Source: Candidatus Nitrosotalea okcheonensis
Lineage (GTDB): Archaea > Thermoproteota > Nitrososphaeria > Nitrososphaerales > Nitrosopumilaceae
NCBI RefSeq assembly: GCF_900177045.1
Contig: NZ_LT841358.1
Coordinates: 265,073 to 329,072, forward strand
Reading direction: 5' to 3'
Length of the DNA stretch: 64,000 bases
Positions 33,057 through 42,108 of this stretch are shown piece by piece; position 1 is the stretch's first letter, and each line of letters begins with the position of its first letter. The notes under the pieces were generated by a model, which saw nothing but the letters and a program-made list of their open reading frames with translations, had not been told where the DNA came from and made no database searches. The position numbers were made by a program, and so were the translations under genes.

Positions 33057-33784
33057 TGGGAGTAAAGATAATACCGTCTGACGAACACTATCAAAACAAG
33101 ACTGACTGGCTCACCACCTATCACCATTTCTCATTTGCTGAATACCAGAATCTGGAGAAGATGAACTTTGGACCATTGCGCGTATTCAATGATGATGAAA
33201 TACAGCCTGGCACAGGATTTGATTTTCATCATCATAGAGACATGGAAATTGTAACCTATGTCATTGATGGAGAACTAGAACACAAAGACAATCAGGGAAA
33301 TCATGGAATAATATATCCTGGAGAAGTTCAACGAATGACTGCAGGTTCTGGAATAATGCATGCCGAATCAAACAATTCAAAAGAAAAACCACTGCGATTG
33401 TTGCAAATGTGGGTGTTTGCAAACAAGAAAGGTCTAATGCCGTCTTGGGAACAAAAAAAATTTACAAAAAAAGAAATGATGGACAAACTTGTACCAGTGA
33501 TTACTCCTGAAAACAGCAAGGACAATAATACATTACACATACATCAGAATGCAACATTTTACTTGGCATCTCTTACAGCTCAAGGCCAAGTAACACACAA
33601 GCTAGGATCTGCAAGACAAGCATACTTGTTTGTAATAGACGGGAAGATAAAATTTGGAAACTATGACATGCAGACAAGAGATGTGGCCATGATATCACAA
33701 GAAGACAAAATTAAGATCCAGGCAAAAATTCCAACAGATCTCATACTGATTGATCTGCCAGAACAATATGTAGTCAATGGATGA
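33056..33784 (+). CDS. Pirin-family protein
   Basis: The 242-residue protein has H-H-H-R-D-M-E-I-V-T-Y-V (about 58-69) and H-K-D-N-Q-G-N-H-G, with G-S-G-I-M-H-A-E-S-N completing the iron site, and a second cupin half. Pirins act as redox-dependent transcription cofactors or quercetinases. The start ATG overlaps the TFB stop (TAATGG), so the two are translationally coupled. Quercetinase activity is possible but the gene order suggests a role with TFB. Confidence 0.9.
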   Translation: MGVKIIPSDEHYQNKTDWLTTYHHFSFAEYQNLEKMNFGPLRVFNDDEIQPGTGFDFHHHRDMEIVTYVIDGELEHKDNQGNHGIIYPGEVQRMTAGSGIMHAESNNSKEKPLRLLQMWVFANKKGLMPSWEQKKFTKKEMMDKLVPVITPENSKDNNTLHIHQNATFYLASLTAQGQVTHKLGSARQAYLFVIDGKIKFGNYDMQTRDVAMISQEDKIKIQAKIPTDLILIDLPEQYVVNG

Positions 33785-33833
33785 ACAACTGCATTTTTCT
33801 AAATGCAAAGAATCTGCACAAAATCATCATGAG

Positions 33834-33841
33834 ATTTATAG
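33834..33841 (+). promoter_or_regulatory. TATA box for the MFS transporter
   Basis: ATTTATAG is centred about 25 bases before the ATG at 33863, the leaderless spacing. Confidence 0.5.
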
Positions 33842-33862
33842 TAACTTGTTCAAGCTAAAACA

Positions 33863-35287
33863 ATGCAGTACAAGTGGATAGCACTAACTAACACTACGAT
33901 GTGCATCTTGATGGCATCACTTGATGCCAACATTCTCATCATTGCACTTCCAAGACTTGTTCCTGATCTACATGTCTCACTTATTGAAACAATATGGATA
34001 ATTCTCTCATATGGACTTGTTACCACATCTGTTCTGCTCAGCTTTGGCAGACTGGCTGACATGTTTGGAAGGGTAAAACTCTACAACTTTGGCCTGGTGG
34101 TTTTTACAATTGCATCATTTCTATGCAGTCTTGCCCAGACTGGAACTGAGTTGATAATATTTCGAATAATTCAGGCCTTGGGCGCTGCCTTTCTGTTCTC
34201 TAACAGTGCAGCCATATTGACAGATGCTTTTGATGCAAAGGAAAGAGGCAAAGCTTTAGGGCTTAACCAAATATCTATTGTGATAGGGTCTGCACTGGGC
34301 CTGGTACTTGGTGGCATATTGACAGAAACACTGGGTTGGAGAGCAATTTTTTGGGTCAATATCCCTATAGGGATTTTTGCAATTGTTTGGTCACGAGCAA
34401 AACTTCGAGAGCTGGGCATTATGACAAAAGGCAAGATAGATTGGACTGGAAATTCAATACTTGTAGCATCACTGGTTCTAATTATGTTTGGAATCACATT
34501 TGGTTCTTTACATATAGTAGATTCTCTTGGAGCAATACTTCTTCTAGTCGGAGGGATTAGTCTCTTGGTATTGTTTGTGTATGTTGAATCAAAAACAAAA
34601 GAGCCTATGTTTGATCTGGCTCTTTTTAAAATAAAGTTTTTTTCTGCAGGAAATACCACCATATTTCTAAATGCATTGGCAAGAGGCGCATTAGTTTTGA
34701 TAATGGCATTTTATCTTCAGGGACCATCGATGCGTCTGAGTCCATTTACTGCTGGACTGTATCTGATACCTGTATCATTTACAATTGCAACATTTGGGCC
34801 AATAAGTGGATGGCTTTCGGATAGGTATGGTCCTAGGTTGCTTACGGTATCTGGATTGTTATTGTCAGCAGTAGGATTTTTGATATTATCCCAGATTGGA
34901 TCGAAAACTAGTTTTAATGATCTAATGTTACCTCTTGCATTGGTAGGTGCAGGGATGGGACTGTTCGCATCTCCTAACAGGTCTTCTATAATGAACTCTG
35001 TTCCTCCTCAACGACGGGGTGTTGCAGCTGGGATGAGCACTACTCTTGTAACACTTGGAAACATGATCAGTCTTGGAATGTCTTTTGCAATACTTGCCAG
35101 CACAGTTCCAATGTCAGATCTTGAATCGATATTTTTGGGCGCTTCAGGTCATGTTGAATCCGCAGATGTTGTATCTAACTTTATGAATTCTGTCCATGTG
35201 GTATTTTTCATCTCTACCTTTGTTTTACTGGTATCGATAATACCTGCTGTGCTGAATCGTTCGCAAAAAGAGCATATAATATACTAA
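33863..35287 (+). CDS. MFS multidrug exporter (DHA2, EmrB/QacA-type)
   Basis: The 474-residue protein has about 14 transmembrane helices. The first has D-A-N-I-L-I-I-A-L-P, as in the DHA2 family (L-D-x-T-I-V-N-V-A-L-P), and motif A follows as S-F-G-R-L-A-D-M-F-G-R-V-K. It exports drugs or other hydrophobic compounds in exchange for protons. The ATG at 33863 is 26 bases after a TATA box. It lies downstream of pirin but has its own promoter. Confidence 0.9.
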   Translation: MQYKWIALTNTTMCILMASLDANILIIALPRLVPDLHVSLIETIWIILSYGLVTTSVLLSFGRLADMFGRVKLYNFGLVVFTIASFLCSLAQTGTELIIFRIIQALGAAFLFSNSAAILTDAFDAKERGKALGLNQISIVIGSALGLVLGGILTETLGWRAIFWVNIPIGIFAIVWSRAKLRELGIMTKGKIDWTGNSILVASLVLIMFGITFGSLHIVDSLGAILLLVGGISLLVLFVYVESKTKEPMFDLALFKIKFFSAGNTTIFLNALARGALVLIMAFYLQGPSMRLSPFTAGLYLIPVSFTIATFGPISGWLSDRYGPRLLTVSGLLLSAVGFLILSQIGSKTSFNDLMLPLALVGAGMGLFASPNRSSIMNSVPPQRRGVAAGMSTTLVTLGNMISLGMSFAILASTVPMSDLESIFLGASGHVESADVVSNFMNSVHVVFFISTFVLLVSIIPAVLNRSQKEHIIY

Positions 35288-35373
35288 ATTTTTTCCACAT
35301 GTGGAAAATTACTACCTAAATGATCTTTAGGTATTCATTAAACATAAAGAACAGTTTTCTATTATGATATAAA

Positions 35374-35832
35374 ATGCACTCAAAAAAGCCAAATGTTTTT
35401 GATATCCTGACAACTCGGTTAGGAGATGAATTCCCACAGTTTTCAAGAATTCGTGCTGACTGGGAGTTTGTTCTTACTGAAAAGAAATCAGGAGAGGTAA
35501 AAAACACAAAAAAATTCCAAATATTGGTAATTCAAAACGATCTTGAAAAATATCAACATGTTGGAATAATAATTTCTGAACTAAGTAGCGAATATGTACA
35601 GCTTCCAGCTCTAGTAGAGAAATTTTTGTCAGAAATAAAAAAGACAATTGAGGTAAATGTGGGTGAAACCCTGGGAGAAAAGAAAATATTTGATATGTCA
35701 GGATTACAGTTCACAGGAAATGTCTATCTGTATGCTGACAGACTGCTTGTAGCAGAAGATGCTGTGCAAAAACATTTCAAAAAGAACAACTTGGATCTGC
35801 ATCTTCGAGTCGAAAAAAGAATCTTGTTCTGA
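35374..35832 (+). CDS. Protein of unknown function
   Basis: The 152-residue soluble protein has a basic N-terminus and alternating strands and helices: L-V-I-Q-N-D-L-E, then Y-V-Q-L-P-A-L-V-E-K-F-L. A late L-Q-F-T-G-N-V-Y-L-Y-A-D segment is followed by a charged end. No signal or metal site is seen. ATG 35374. The family is not recognised. Confidence 0.5.
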   Translation: MHSKKPNVFDILTTRLGDEFPQFSRIRADWEFVLTEKKSGEVKNTKKFQILVIQNDLEKYQHVGIIISELSSEYVQLPALVEKFLSEIKKTIEVNVGETLGEKKIFDMSGLQFTGNVYLYADRLLVAEDAVQKHFKKNNLDLHLRVEKRILF

Positions 35833-35939
35833 GATAACGTTGTTCTGATATTGCAAAAGACTCTGATAATTACTCTGGATTGATTATTGTTTTTGTAAAA
35901 CTATGGATTAAATGTAATCTGCCAAACTCTAAATATCAG

Positions 35940-36446
35940 ATGATAAAAACCGAGTGCATGGAAATTATACCAACAGGACGCCTTGAACTCTTGTCCGAAA
36001 TGGAAGAAAGATACGAGAAAAAAGACAAGGAATACTTTGTTGGCCTATTAGATGACAAAGATTTTGTAATAAGGTGCAGGACAGTCTGCATTCTTGTAGA
36101 TATGGGTGGAGAAGATGTTGTTCCACATGTGGCAAGCGTATTGAAAAACGACTCTAATGAATTAGTACGACACGAGGCAGCTTTCTCCTTAGGACAAATG
36201 TGTCTAAGAAGCGGAATAAAGCCATTGGAAGACGCAACACGAAATGATCCTAGCTTGTTTGTAAGACATGAGGCTGCTGTAGCACTTGGAGTGATTGGCT
36301 CTCAAGATGCAAAGGAAACTCTGCAAAAGGCTCTTGAAGACTCTAGTGAGCAGGTAAGGGATTCAGCTGTAGTTGCACTATCTAATTTGAAATTCATGGA
36401 AAGTCTTTGTAAGAATGAAAAATTTGCCAAGATGACTGGCGGCTAG
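35940..36446 (+). CDS. HEAT-repeat (PBS-lyase type) protein
   Basis: From ATG 35940 the protein is 168 residues; a TTG at 35880 would add 20 residues with a hydrophobic start. Two clear HEAT-like repeats contain R-H-E-A-A-F-S-L-G and R-H-E-A-A-V-A-L-G with D-P-S-L-F-V between, and a third R-D-S-A-V-V-A-L ends the array. PBS-lyase/E-Z-type HEAT proteins act as scaffolds; some are deoxyhypusine hydroxylase-like, and the R-H-E-A-A motifs supply His-Glu pairs used to bind iron in that enzyme. The enzyme needs four such pairs and only two are seen. A scaffold role is likelier. Confidence 0.75.
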   Translation: MIKTECMEIIPTGRLELLSEMEERYEKKDKEYFVGLLDDKDFVIRCRTVCILVDMGGEDVVPHVASVLKNDSNELVRHEAAFSLGQMCLRSGIKPLEDATRNDPSLFVRHEAAVALGVIGSQDAKETLQKALEDSSEQVRDSAVVALSNLKFMESLCKNEKFAKMTGG

Positions 36447-38518
36447 ATTGGTGTAACAACAGTTCCTTCAGGTGTGGACTTGAAATCATAGATTGCATCA
36501 ATGTTTGAATTTTCAAATATGTCTGAATCATGTGTGATTATGATGAACTGGGAGATTGCATCAATGTTTGATTCAAATGCTTGCGAAAGTACATTTACAA
36601 GTGATTTTCTTCTTTCCTGGTCCAAATGAGTTGTCGGCTCATCAAGTATGATGAAATTCAAGTTTGAAGTTCCCATAAAATGAGCCATTCCAAGACGTAG
36701 TGCAAGTGCTACGCTCATCTTCTCTCCTCCACTCAAAGATTCCAAATCTATTTCCAAGTTTCCGGAGTAGCATGTGATGCCTACATCTCTTGACTTGTCT
36801 TCTAGCGTGATTCTCTGGATTTTTACATTAAATGTTGAAAGATACTCTGAGGCTTTTTGCGATATCATGTTTAGAGCCCATGAGCGTAGACTTGTGGCAA
36901 CAGGTCCATCTCGGTTGTAAATCTTACTGCGTATTGCCTCAAGGCCTGTGACATATTGTTTTACTTTATGCAATTCAAGCAATATCTGAGAAATTTTTTC
37001 CGCATCTTCCTGACGTATCACTAATTTTGTATTTGTGACAGTAATTTCTTGATCCAGCATGCCTAGCGCTTTTCTTTTTTGTTCCAGCCTTGATTTCAAG
37101 TCTCTGAAATGGTTAATGTCAAAGTCCCTCGTCTCATCAACCAACCTAGTTATTGATTTTATCACATCTGTGGAATATTCATCAATTGCATATTGCATGA
37201 GATTTCCAGAGTTTATCTCATGGGGAATTCCTTGTGTACTTACCTGTAGTTTTGATATTTCCTCTTCAAGCTTTGTCAAATCCTCATGAGTTTTGATATT
37301 GTTTGAAGCCAGAATCCCTTCTGCTTTTATGATTTGCTGTAGTTTTAGATCAAACTCTTTTTTTTTGCTCTGAATAGAGGTGTTTTTCTTTGTAATGTCT
37401 TCTTTTTTCTTTTTTAATGCTTCAATCTCAAATGTAATGTATTTCTCATCAAATAACGGATTTAACTTGTCAACGCTAGAATCGCAGACCGGACATTTTC
37501 CATCTACCAAGTGAAGTTTGTTTGCAATATCTTGCTGACTCTGTATTATAGTTATTTTTTCTTCTACTTGTTTTAGTTCAGCTTGAATATTATCAATATC
37601 TAGTTGAATCTGTTCTGTGTCTGACTCTACTTGCAATTTGACTTTTGTAACTGATAAACTGTTTGAGCAATCTGAAAATTTTTTCTCCTTTTCTACAAGA
37701 TCTCGTTTCATCTTGACAATAGAGTCTCGTATGTATCTGAGAAGATCTTCTTTTTCTCTCTCTATTTCCTTTATCTTGGTCTCTTTTGGGGTTTCAATTT
37801 CAATATCATGCTCTAGTGTAGAAAATTCCTGTTCTCGTAGAATTTTCTCCTCCATGATTTTTTTCTTTTGTGGCTCAAGCACTGATATCTCTTTTAACAA
37901 CACGTCAATTCGAGCCTGAAGCGTGTCAATATCAGTATCATCATGGCCTAGTCTGGACTTTATTGTTCCTCTAAAACTGTCTATTGTTTTTTTCATGGAT
38001 TCATATGCAATGTCTAGCTTATCTATCCCAACTATTGCATTGACTAGCTCTTTGAATTTTCTAGGGTCTGCCTCAATTATTGCCTGAAGTTCACCTTGTT
38101 GAACTATTGACGCAACCTTGAGCTTTTCAAAGTCTAGTCCAATTAGTGATTCTATTTCCTTTGTCATGGATTCTCCAAATTGCTTGCGCTCTCCAGCTAC
38201 GAGCGAAACCATTTCGCCGTTTATTTTTTCATAAAGAACTGCTCCCGCTGTTCCCTTGGAGTCAATCTTGCGTACTGCCTCAAATTGTCTGTGTCCTAAG
38301 GAAAACTCTACTTTGGAGTATGACTGGTTGCTCCCTCTCCGTAAAAGCCCTTTTGTTGATTTTCTTAGGTGTTCCCCAAATAGGGCAAATGTTATCGCAT
38401 CAATGATGCTTGATTTGCCAGCACCGTTTTGTCCAACAAATACAGTAACACCTCTGTCAAATGTCAATTTGGTATTCTTGTGTGAAAGGAAATTTTCTAT
38501 CTCAACTGACTGTAGCAT
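36443..38518 (-). CDS. rad50: DNA repair ATPase Rad50
   Basis: The 691-residue protein has Walker A G-Q-N-G-A-G-K-S (29-36), a coiled coil broken by the zinc hook C342-P-V-C345, the signature S-G-G-E-K and Walker B F-I-I-L-D-E-P-T-T. With Mre11 it tethers and processes double-strand breaks. It is shorter than typical archaeal Rad50, about 880 residues, so the coiled coils are short. The end overlaps the preceding gene by four bases and the start overlaps mre11 by 17 bases. Operon order is nurA-herA-mre11-rad50. Confidence 0.95.
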   Translation of the reverse strand: MLQSVEIENFLSHKNTKLTFDRGVTVFVGQNGAGKSSIIDAITFALFGEHLRKSTKGLLRRGSNQSYSKVEFSLGHRQFEAVRKIDSKGTAGAVLYEKINGEMVSLVAGERKQFGESMTKEIESLIGLDFEKLKVASIVQQGELQAIIEADPRKFKELVNAIVGIDKLDIAYESMKKTIDSFRGTIKSRLGHDDTDIDTLQARIDVLLKEISVLEPQKKKIMEEKILREQEFSTLEHDIEIETPKETKIKEIEREKEDLLRYIRDSIVKMKRDLVEKEKKFSDCSNSLSVTKVKLQVESDTEQIQLDIDNIQAELKQVEEKITIIQSQQDIANKLHLVDGKCPVCDSSVDKLNPLFDEKYITFEIEALKKKKEDITKKNTSIQSKKKEFDLKLQQIIKAEGILASNNIKTHEDLTKLEEEISKLQVSTQGIPHEINSGNLMQYAIDEYSTDVIKSITRLVDETRDFDINHFRDLKSRLEQKRKALGMLDQEITVTNTKLVIRQEDAEKISQILLELHKVKQYVTGLEAIRSKIYNRDGPVATSLRSWALNMISQKASEYLSTFNVKIQRITLEDKSRDVGITCYSGNLEIDLESLSGGEKMSVALALRLGMAHFMGTSNLNFIILDEPTTHLDQERRKSLVNVLSQAFESNIDAISQFIIITHDSDIFENSNIDAIYDFKSTPEGTVVTPI

Positions 38519-39656
38519 TTTCTACTCCTTTCTTGAATCTCTCAAAATCTTCAATTATTGCCTGCCTTGCCTCCTCTATGTTACCTCTGGATAATAGTGG
38601 CAAGAGTTCGTTTATTGCAAAGTTTGCCTTGTCTGTAGAACCAAGCATCTCTTTTGCAATTCTGTACATTTCATCTTCTATCATTAGCGGTTTGTTCACA
38701 AATACCGATCCGTTTGATTGTTCCTTTGAAACATGTTTCCAAAAACAACGTAGTGTCTGATCTGTTAGTCTTGAAATTTGAGACTGCATCAATCCTGAAT
38801 CTAAAATTTCTCCTGTTACATTCAACTCCAATATTGGTTTTCTTGAAAATAATTTTATCTTCTCTGATAACCTGTCTATCTCACTTGAGATGTCTTGTAC
38901 TGACGTTTTGATGGAAAACTGTGGACGGGTATCAAGTTTTATCCATGTTGGATTGGACTCTTGTCCTGAAATATCTACTTGATAAAATCCCTTTTGTGTC
39001 TCTTTTATTCCCTCACTTGACGTAAGTTCGGTGGATCCTGGATATGCTAGTGGTCCTCCCAAATGTGAAAATTGCTTCAACTCTTGTTCATGGAGGTGAC
39101 CCATTGCATAATATGTAAAATTACTTGGTAGATCTGTGGAGTTTAACTCACCTGCAAACTTGTTAATTTCTGTAATTCCCTGGTGCAAGACTAATATCTT
39201 ATGCCCTTGATGTTTTTTTGCATCTGCATCAATTTGAGAAAAGTCATCTTCAAACGATTCAATCTCTGCTTTTCTACGCTTGTCAAATCCAGCAATCAAA
39301 ACATCCTTGTAAATGATTGGCTTGCCGTTTCCGATGTACTTTGAAAACTCTAGATTGTGGTATACCCAGGGAACAGGAGTTGCTCTAATTCTACTGATGT
39401 CATGTTCTCCTAGTATAAAGAAAGATTCAATGTTGTTTTTCTTTAGGCGCTTTAAGGCGTTTGCTAAAACAACAATTGCCTTCCCGCTTGGATTTGGGAC
39501 GTGAAATATGTCTCCTGCAAGTATGATGAAATCTACATGATCTTTTATTGATGTGTCAATTGCCTCATCAAACGCAGTGTACACATCATTTTCACGCTCT
39601 TCTGAATGATATTGTACAAAACCAAGATGTGTATCTGATATGTGTGAAAAGATCAT
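38502..39656 (-). CDS. mre11: Mre11 nuclease
   Basis: The 384-residue calcineurin-like phosphoesterase has S-D-T-H-L-G (7-12), L-A-G-D-I-F-H (46-52), G-E-H-D and the later M-G-H-L-H motif. It is an Mn-dependent nuclease and endonuclease that works with Rad50. It starts one base after the stop of herA and its end overlaps rad50. Confidence 0.95.
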   Translation of the reverse strand: MIFSHISDTHLGFVQYHSEERENDVYTAFDEAIDTSIKDHVDFIILAGDIFHVPNPSGKAIVVLANALKRLKKNNIESFFILGEHDISRIRATPVPWVYHNLEFSKYIGNGKPIIYKDVLIAGFDKRRKAEIESFEDDFSQIDADAKKHQGHKILVLHQGITEINKFAGELNSTDLPSNFTYYAMGHLHEQELKQFSHLGGPLAYPGSTELTSSEGIKETQKGFYQVDISGQESNPTWIKLDTRPQFSIKTSVQDISSEIDRLSEKIKLFSRKPILELNVTGEILDSGLMQSQISRLTDQTLRCFWKHVSKEQSNGSVFVNKPLMIEDEMYRIAKEMLGSTDKANFAINELLPLLSRGNIEEARQAIIEDFERFKKGVENATVS

Positions 39657-39657
39657 C

Positions 39658-41178
39658 TCAATCTAATAGCAGGTCTTTTTGAATCATTGACTCGGTCGAT
39701 TCTTTTGCAACTTGTTTGAACTTATCTGTCTGGTTCCACTCTGATACTGCATTCAAATCCGATCCTGATTTTTTACTCTTTACCTCATCCACATGTACAA
39801 TTGATGGCAAGTTCACCCATTGTCCAATCAAAACAGCATCACCGATATTCAAAGATGAAAGTTGTGATAATAGATCTTTGCTTAGTGATTCTGCAGCCGA
39901 TGCAATCTGCTGTTGATCATCATCCTGCACTATTTTCATTATTGCAAGTGAACCCATCTGGCTCAATACGTTTGGATCAATGTTTCGCGGTCTTTGAGAT
40001 ACTACTCCCAAACCTATTCCAAATTTGCGACCCTCCCTTGCTACTTTTGATGCCCAGTATTTTGTATCGGTATGTTCGCCCTTTGGAATAAACACATGTG
40101 CCTCTTCTATTATTACAAATATTGGTGCAAGAAACTTGTTGTTTCTTTTGCTTGATGTCTTGCCTTTCCTCTCCCAAACTGCATCCTTTCTATGTTGCAA
40201 CAATTCTTGTAAATAATATGACAGTCCTGCATTTGCCTGTCTCTCGCTGAGCTCCGATATGTTAAGCACATTGACCCTGCCTTCCTTGATTAGATCTACT
40301 GGATCTCCACAATCTGGATCTAGTATGTCTGAAAACCTATGTTTTGCGTCATCTATCTTGTCTAAAACCCTACTTGCACTATCTGCATAGCCCTTGACAG
40401 TCCGACCAAAAGATGCTGTGCTCTCTTCTAAGGCTTGCCAGAAATCCTTTGACTGCTTCACCGCCTCTGTAAGAGACTCTCGCAATGCTCTTTGTTGCTT
40501 GTCTGCATTTTCTCTTAGCTCTATTACTTCTGCTAGCTTGTCTGAAGGTAAAAGTCTGGGGTTTATCTTTGCCAGCATGTAGTTTATCTTTGGCACATCC
40601 AAGTTCTCATAATCATTGTGGTAGTCAAAAATAATCAAGGTACCATTTAGTGATGAAACATGTCTTGCAATCAGGGATACAAGATTGCTCTTTCCCATGC
40701 CAGTCATTGCAAGTATAGCTAGATGTCTTGATACCATCTTGTTGACATTAATCTTGGCCTCTATGCTAGAGTTTCTCAAAAGAGAGCCAATTCTGATCCA
40801 CTCTTCTGTTATGGGTCCAAATATTGCACCAAGATCTTTTTGTGTTGCCTCAAGAATTGAGGTACCTGGCAATGGCGGTACTGCTGGCAGAACCATCTGA
40901 CCGTTTTGTAACTTGTCCAAAAAGCCAAGTATTCCTATCTTTACCTTGTAATTCTTATCTCGTGAATTTATATCTGCGACTTCTTTGCTTTCTACAGCTT
41001 CATCAAAATTTCTTACATCTGTTAATGCTTCGCTTGATATTATTGATTTTTCAACAAGACCTAGAATCTGTCCGTCTTGAGAATCAATTATTACATATTC
41101 TCCTACCGAAAGCGGCTTTGATGATTGGGCAGTAACATCTGTAGGTCTTGATTCTCCTATTACTACACCTATTGTCAA
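39658..41178 (-). CDS. herA: HerA helicase
   Basis: The 506-residue FtsK-like hexameric ATPase has Walker A M-T-G-M-G-K-S-N (about 162-169) and Walker B I-F-V-I-I-E-E-A-H (about 359-367), with a HAS-barrel N-terminus. It drives end resection with NurA. The TTG start at 41178 overlaps the nurA stop by four bases (TTGA). Confidence 0.93.
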   Translation of the reverse strand: MTIGVVIGESRPTDVTAQSSKPLSVGEYVIIDSQDGQILGLVEKSIISSEALTDVRNFDEAVESKEVADINSRDKNYKVKIGILGFLDKLQNGQMVLPAVPPLPGTSILEATQKDLGAIFGPITEEWIRIGSLLRNSSIEAKINVNKMVSRHLAILAMTGMGKSNLVSLIARHVSSLNGTLIIFDYHNDYENLDVPKINYMLAKINPRLLPSDKLAEVIELRENADKQQRALRESLTEAVKQSKDFWQALEESTASFGRTVKGYADSASRVLDKIDDAKHRFSDILDPDCGDPVDLIKEGRVNVLNISELSERQANAGLSYYLQELLQHRKDAVWERKGKTSSKRNNKFLAPIFVIIEEAHVFIPKGEHTDTKYWASKVAREGRKFGIGLGVVSQRPRNIDPNVLSQMGSLAIMKIVQDDDQQQIASAAESLSKDLLSQLSSLNIGDAVLIGQWVNLPSIVHVDEVKSKKSGSDLNAVSEWNQTDKFKQVAKESTESMIQKDLLLD

Positions 41179-42014
41179 TTCAGCACCTCTCTTGAACCGA
41201 TTTCATTTCCTAGTCCATATAGGCTAACAAGTCTTGCAAGATCTACACTGGTTATCTTGCAGTTTTCATGTGCAAGCTTTAACGAGTACGGATATCCACC
41301 TACACTGTTTTTTGTTATCATGTCAAGAAGTAATTTTATTTCGTTTTCCATGTGGTTTGACCCTAAAAGTTCTATTTTGATTAGTGGAGTGGAATCTCTT
41401 AGTCTTGCGTAGACATAGGATACTATTTTGCCAGGTCCCAGGCTGGTATCAACAAATATTTTACTAAAACCAGGCGTCTTGATTGCGTGGTTGTAATAGA
41501 AAATATCTCCCGCTATGGAGCCGAGTTTTTCAAATTGTTTTCTTGCAGATGACGTTTTTGATATGAAAATCACATTGTTTCTTTTTTTTATTGCGGATGT
41601 GATAGAGTTTCCAAGCGATGTCTGTCTAGTAAGAAATTGTGAATAGAGCGAACCATCTAATGCCACCAAGTCTGCCTTGTCCACTGAATTGATACATGCC
41701 TCTACTTCCATCTTACTTGCCTGCATCTCAAGTTCGGGCGCAGGTTGACCGAGTCCCTGTCTGTGATTCTCAGTTATTATCTGGCCGTCTGATTTTACTG
41801 ATACGCCAGTTACTACCCATAACTCTAGCCCTTGAAACTTTGTACTGTTGTAACTACTGTCTATTCCAGCAATCTCAGCATCTTTTTTCTGAGGGGTATA
41901 CTCTATCCAGTTTTCCTTGGCTGTTTTGATTATATGATCAAATTTCTCGCCCCTAAAGACGGATCTTACTGCTTCACGCTTCTCTATTGCATCGCGATAT
42001 ACAGCATTGAGCAT
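41175..42014 (-). CDS. nurA: NurA nuclease
   Basis: The 279-residue protein has A-G-I-D-S-S-Y-N (about 48-55) and V-A-L-D-G-S-L-Y (about 118-125), the two acidic-metal motifs of NurA, a single- and double-strand 5' to 3' nuclease. It is the first gene of the resection operon; ATG 42014. The divergent P5C dehydrogenase gene lies 94 bases away. Confidence 0.92.
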   Translation of the reverse strand: MLNAVYRDAIEKREAVRSVFRGEKFDHIIKTAKENWIEYTPQKKDAEIAGIDSSYNSTKFQGLELWVVTGVSVKSDGQIITENHRQGLGQPAPELEMQASKMEVEACINSVDKADLVALDGSLYSQFLTRQTSLGNSITSAIKKRNNVIFISKTSSARKQFEKLGSIAGDIFYYNHAIKTPGFSKIFVDTSLGPGKIVSYVYARLRDSTPLIKIELLGSNHMENEIKLLLDMITKNSVGGYPYSLKLAHENCKITSVDLARLVSLYGLGNEIGSREVLN

Positions 42015-42108
42015 AAAACACCTTTGCCTACGGAGATAAAATGTTTCTCGTTTGAAATGGATTTGTTCTCAAGCTAGTGCAAATTCAACATAAATCTGAC
42101 TAGTTAAA

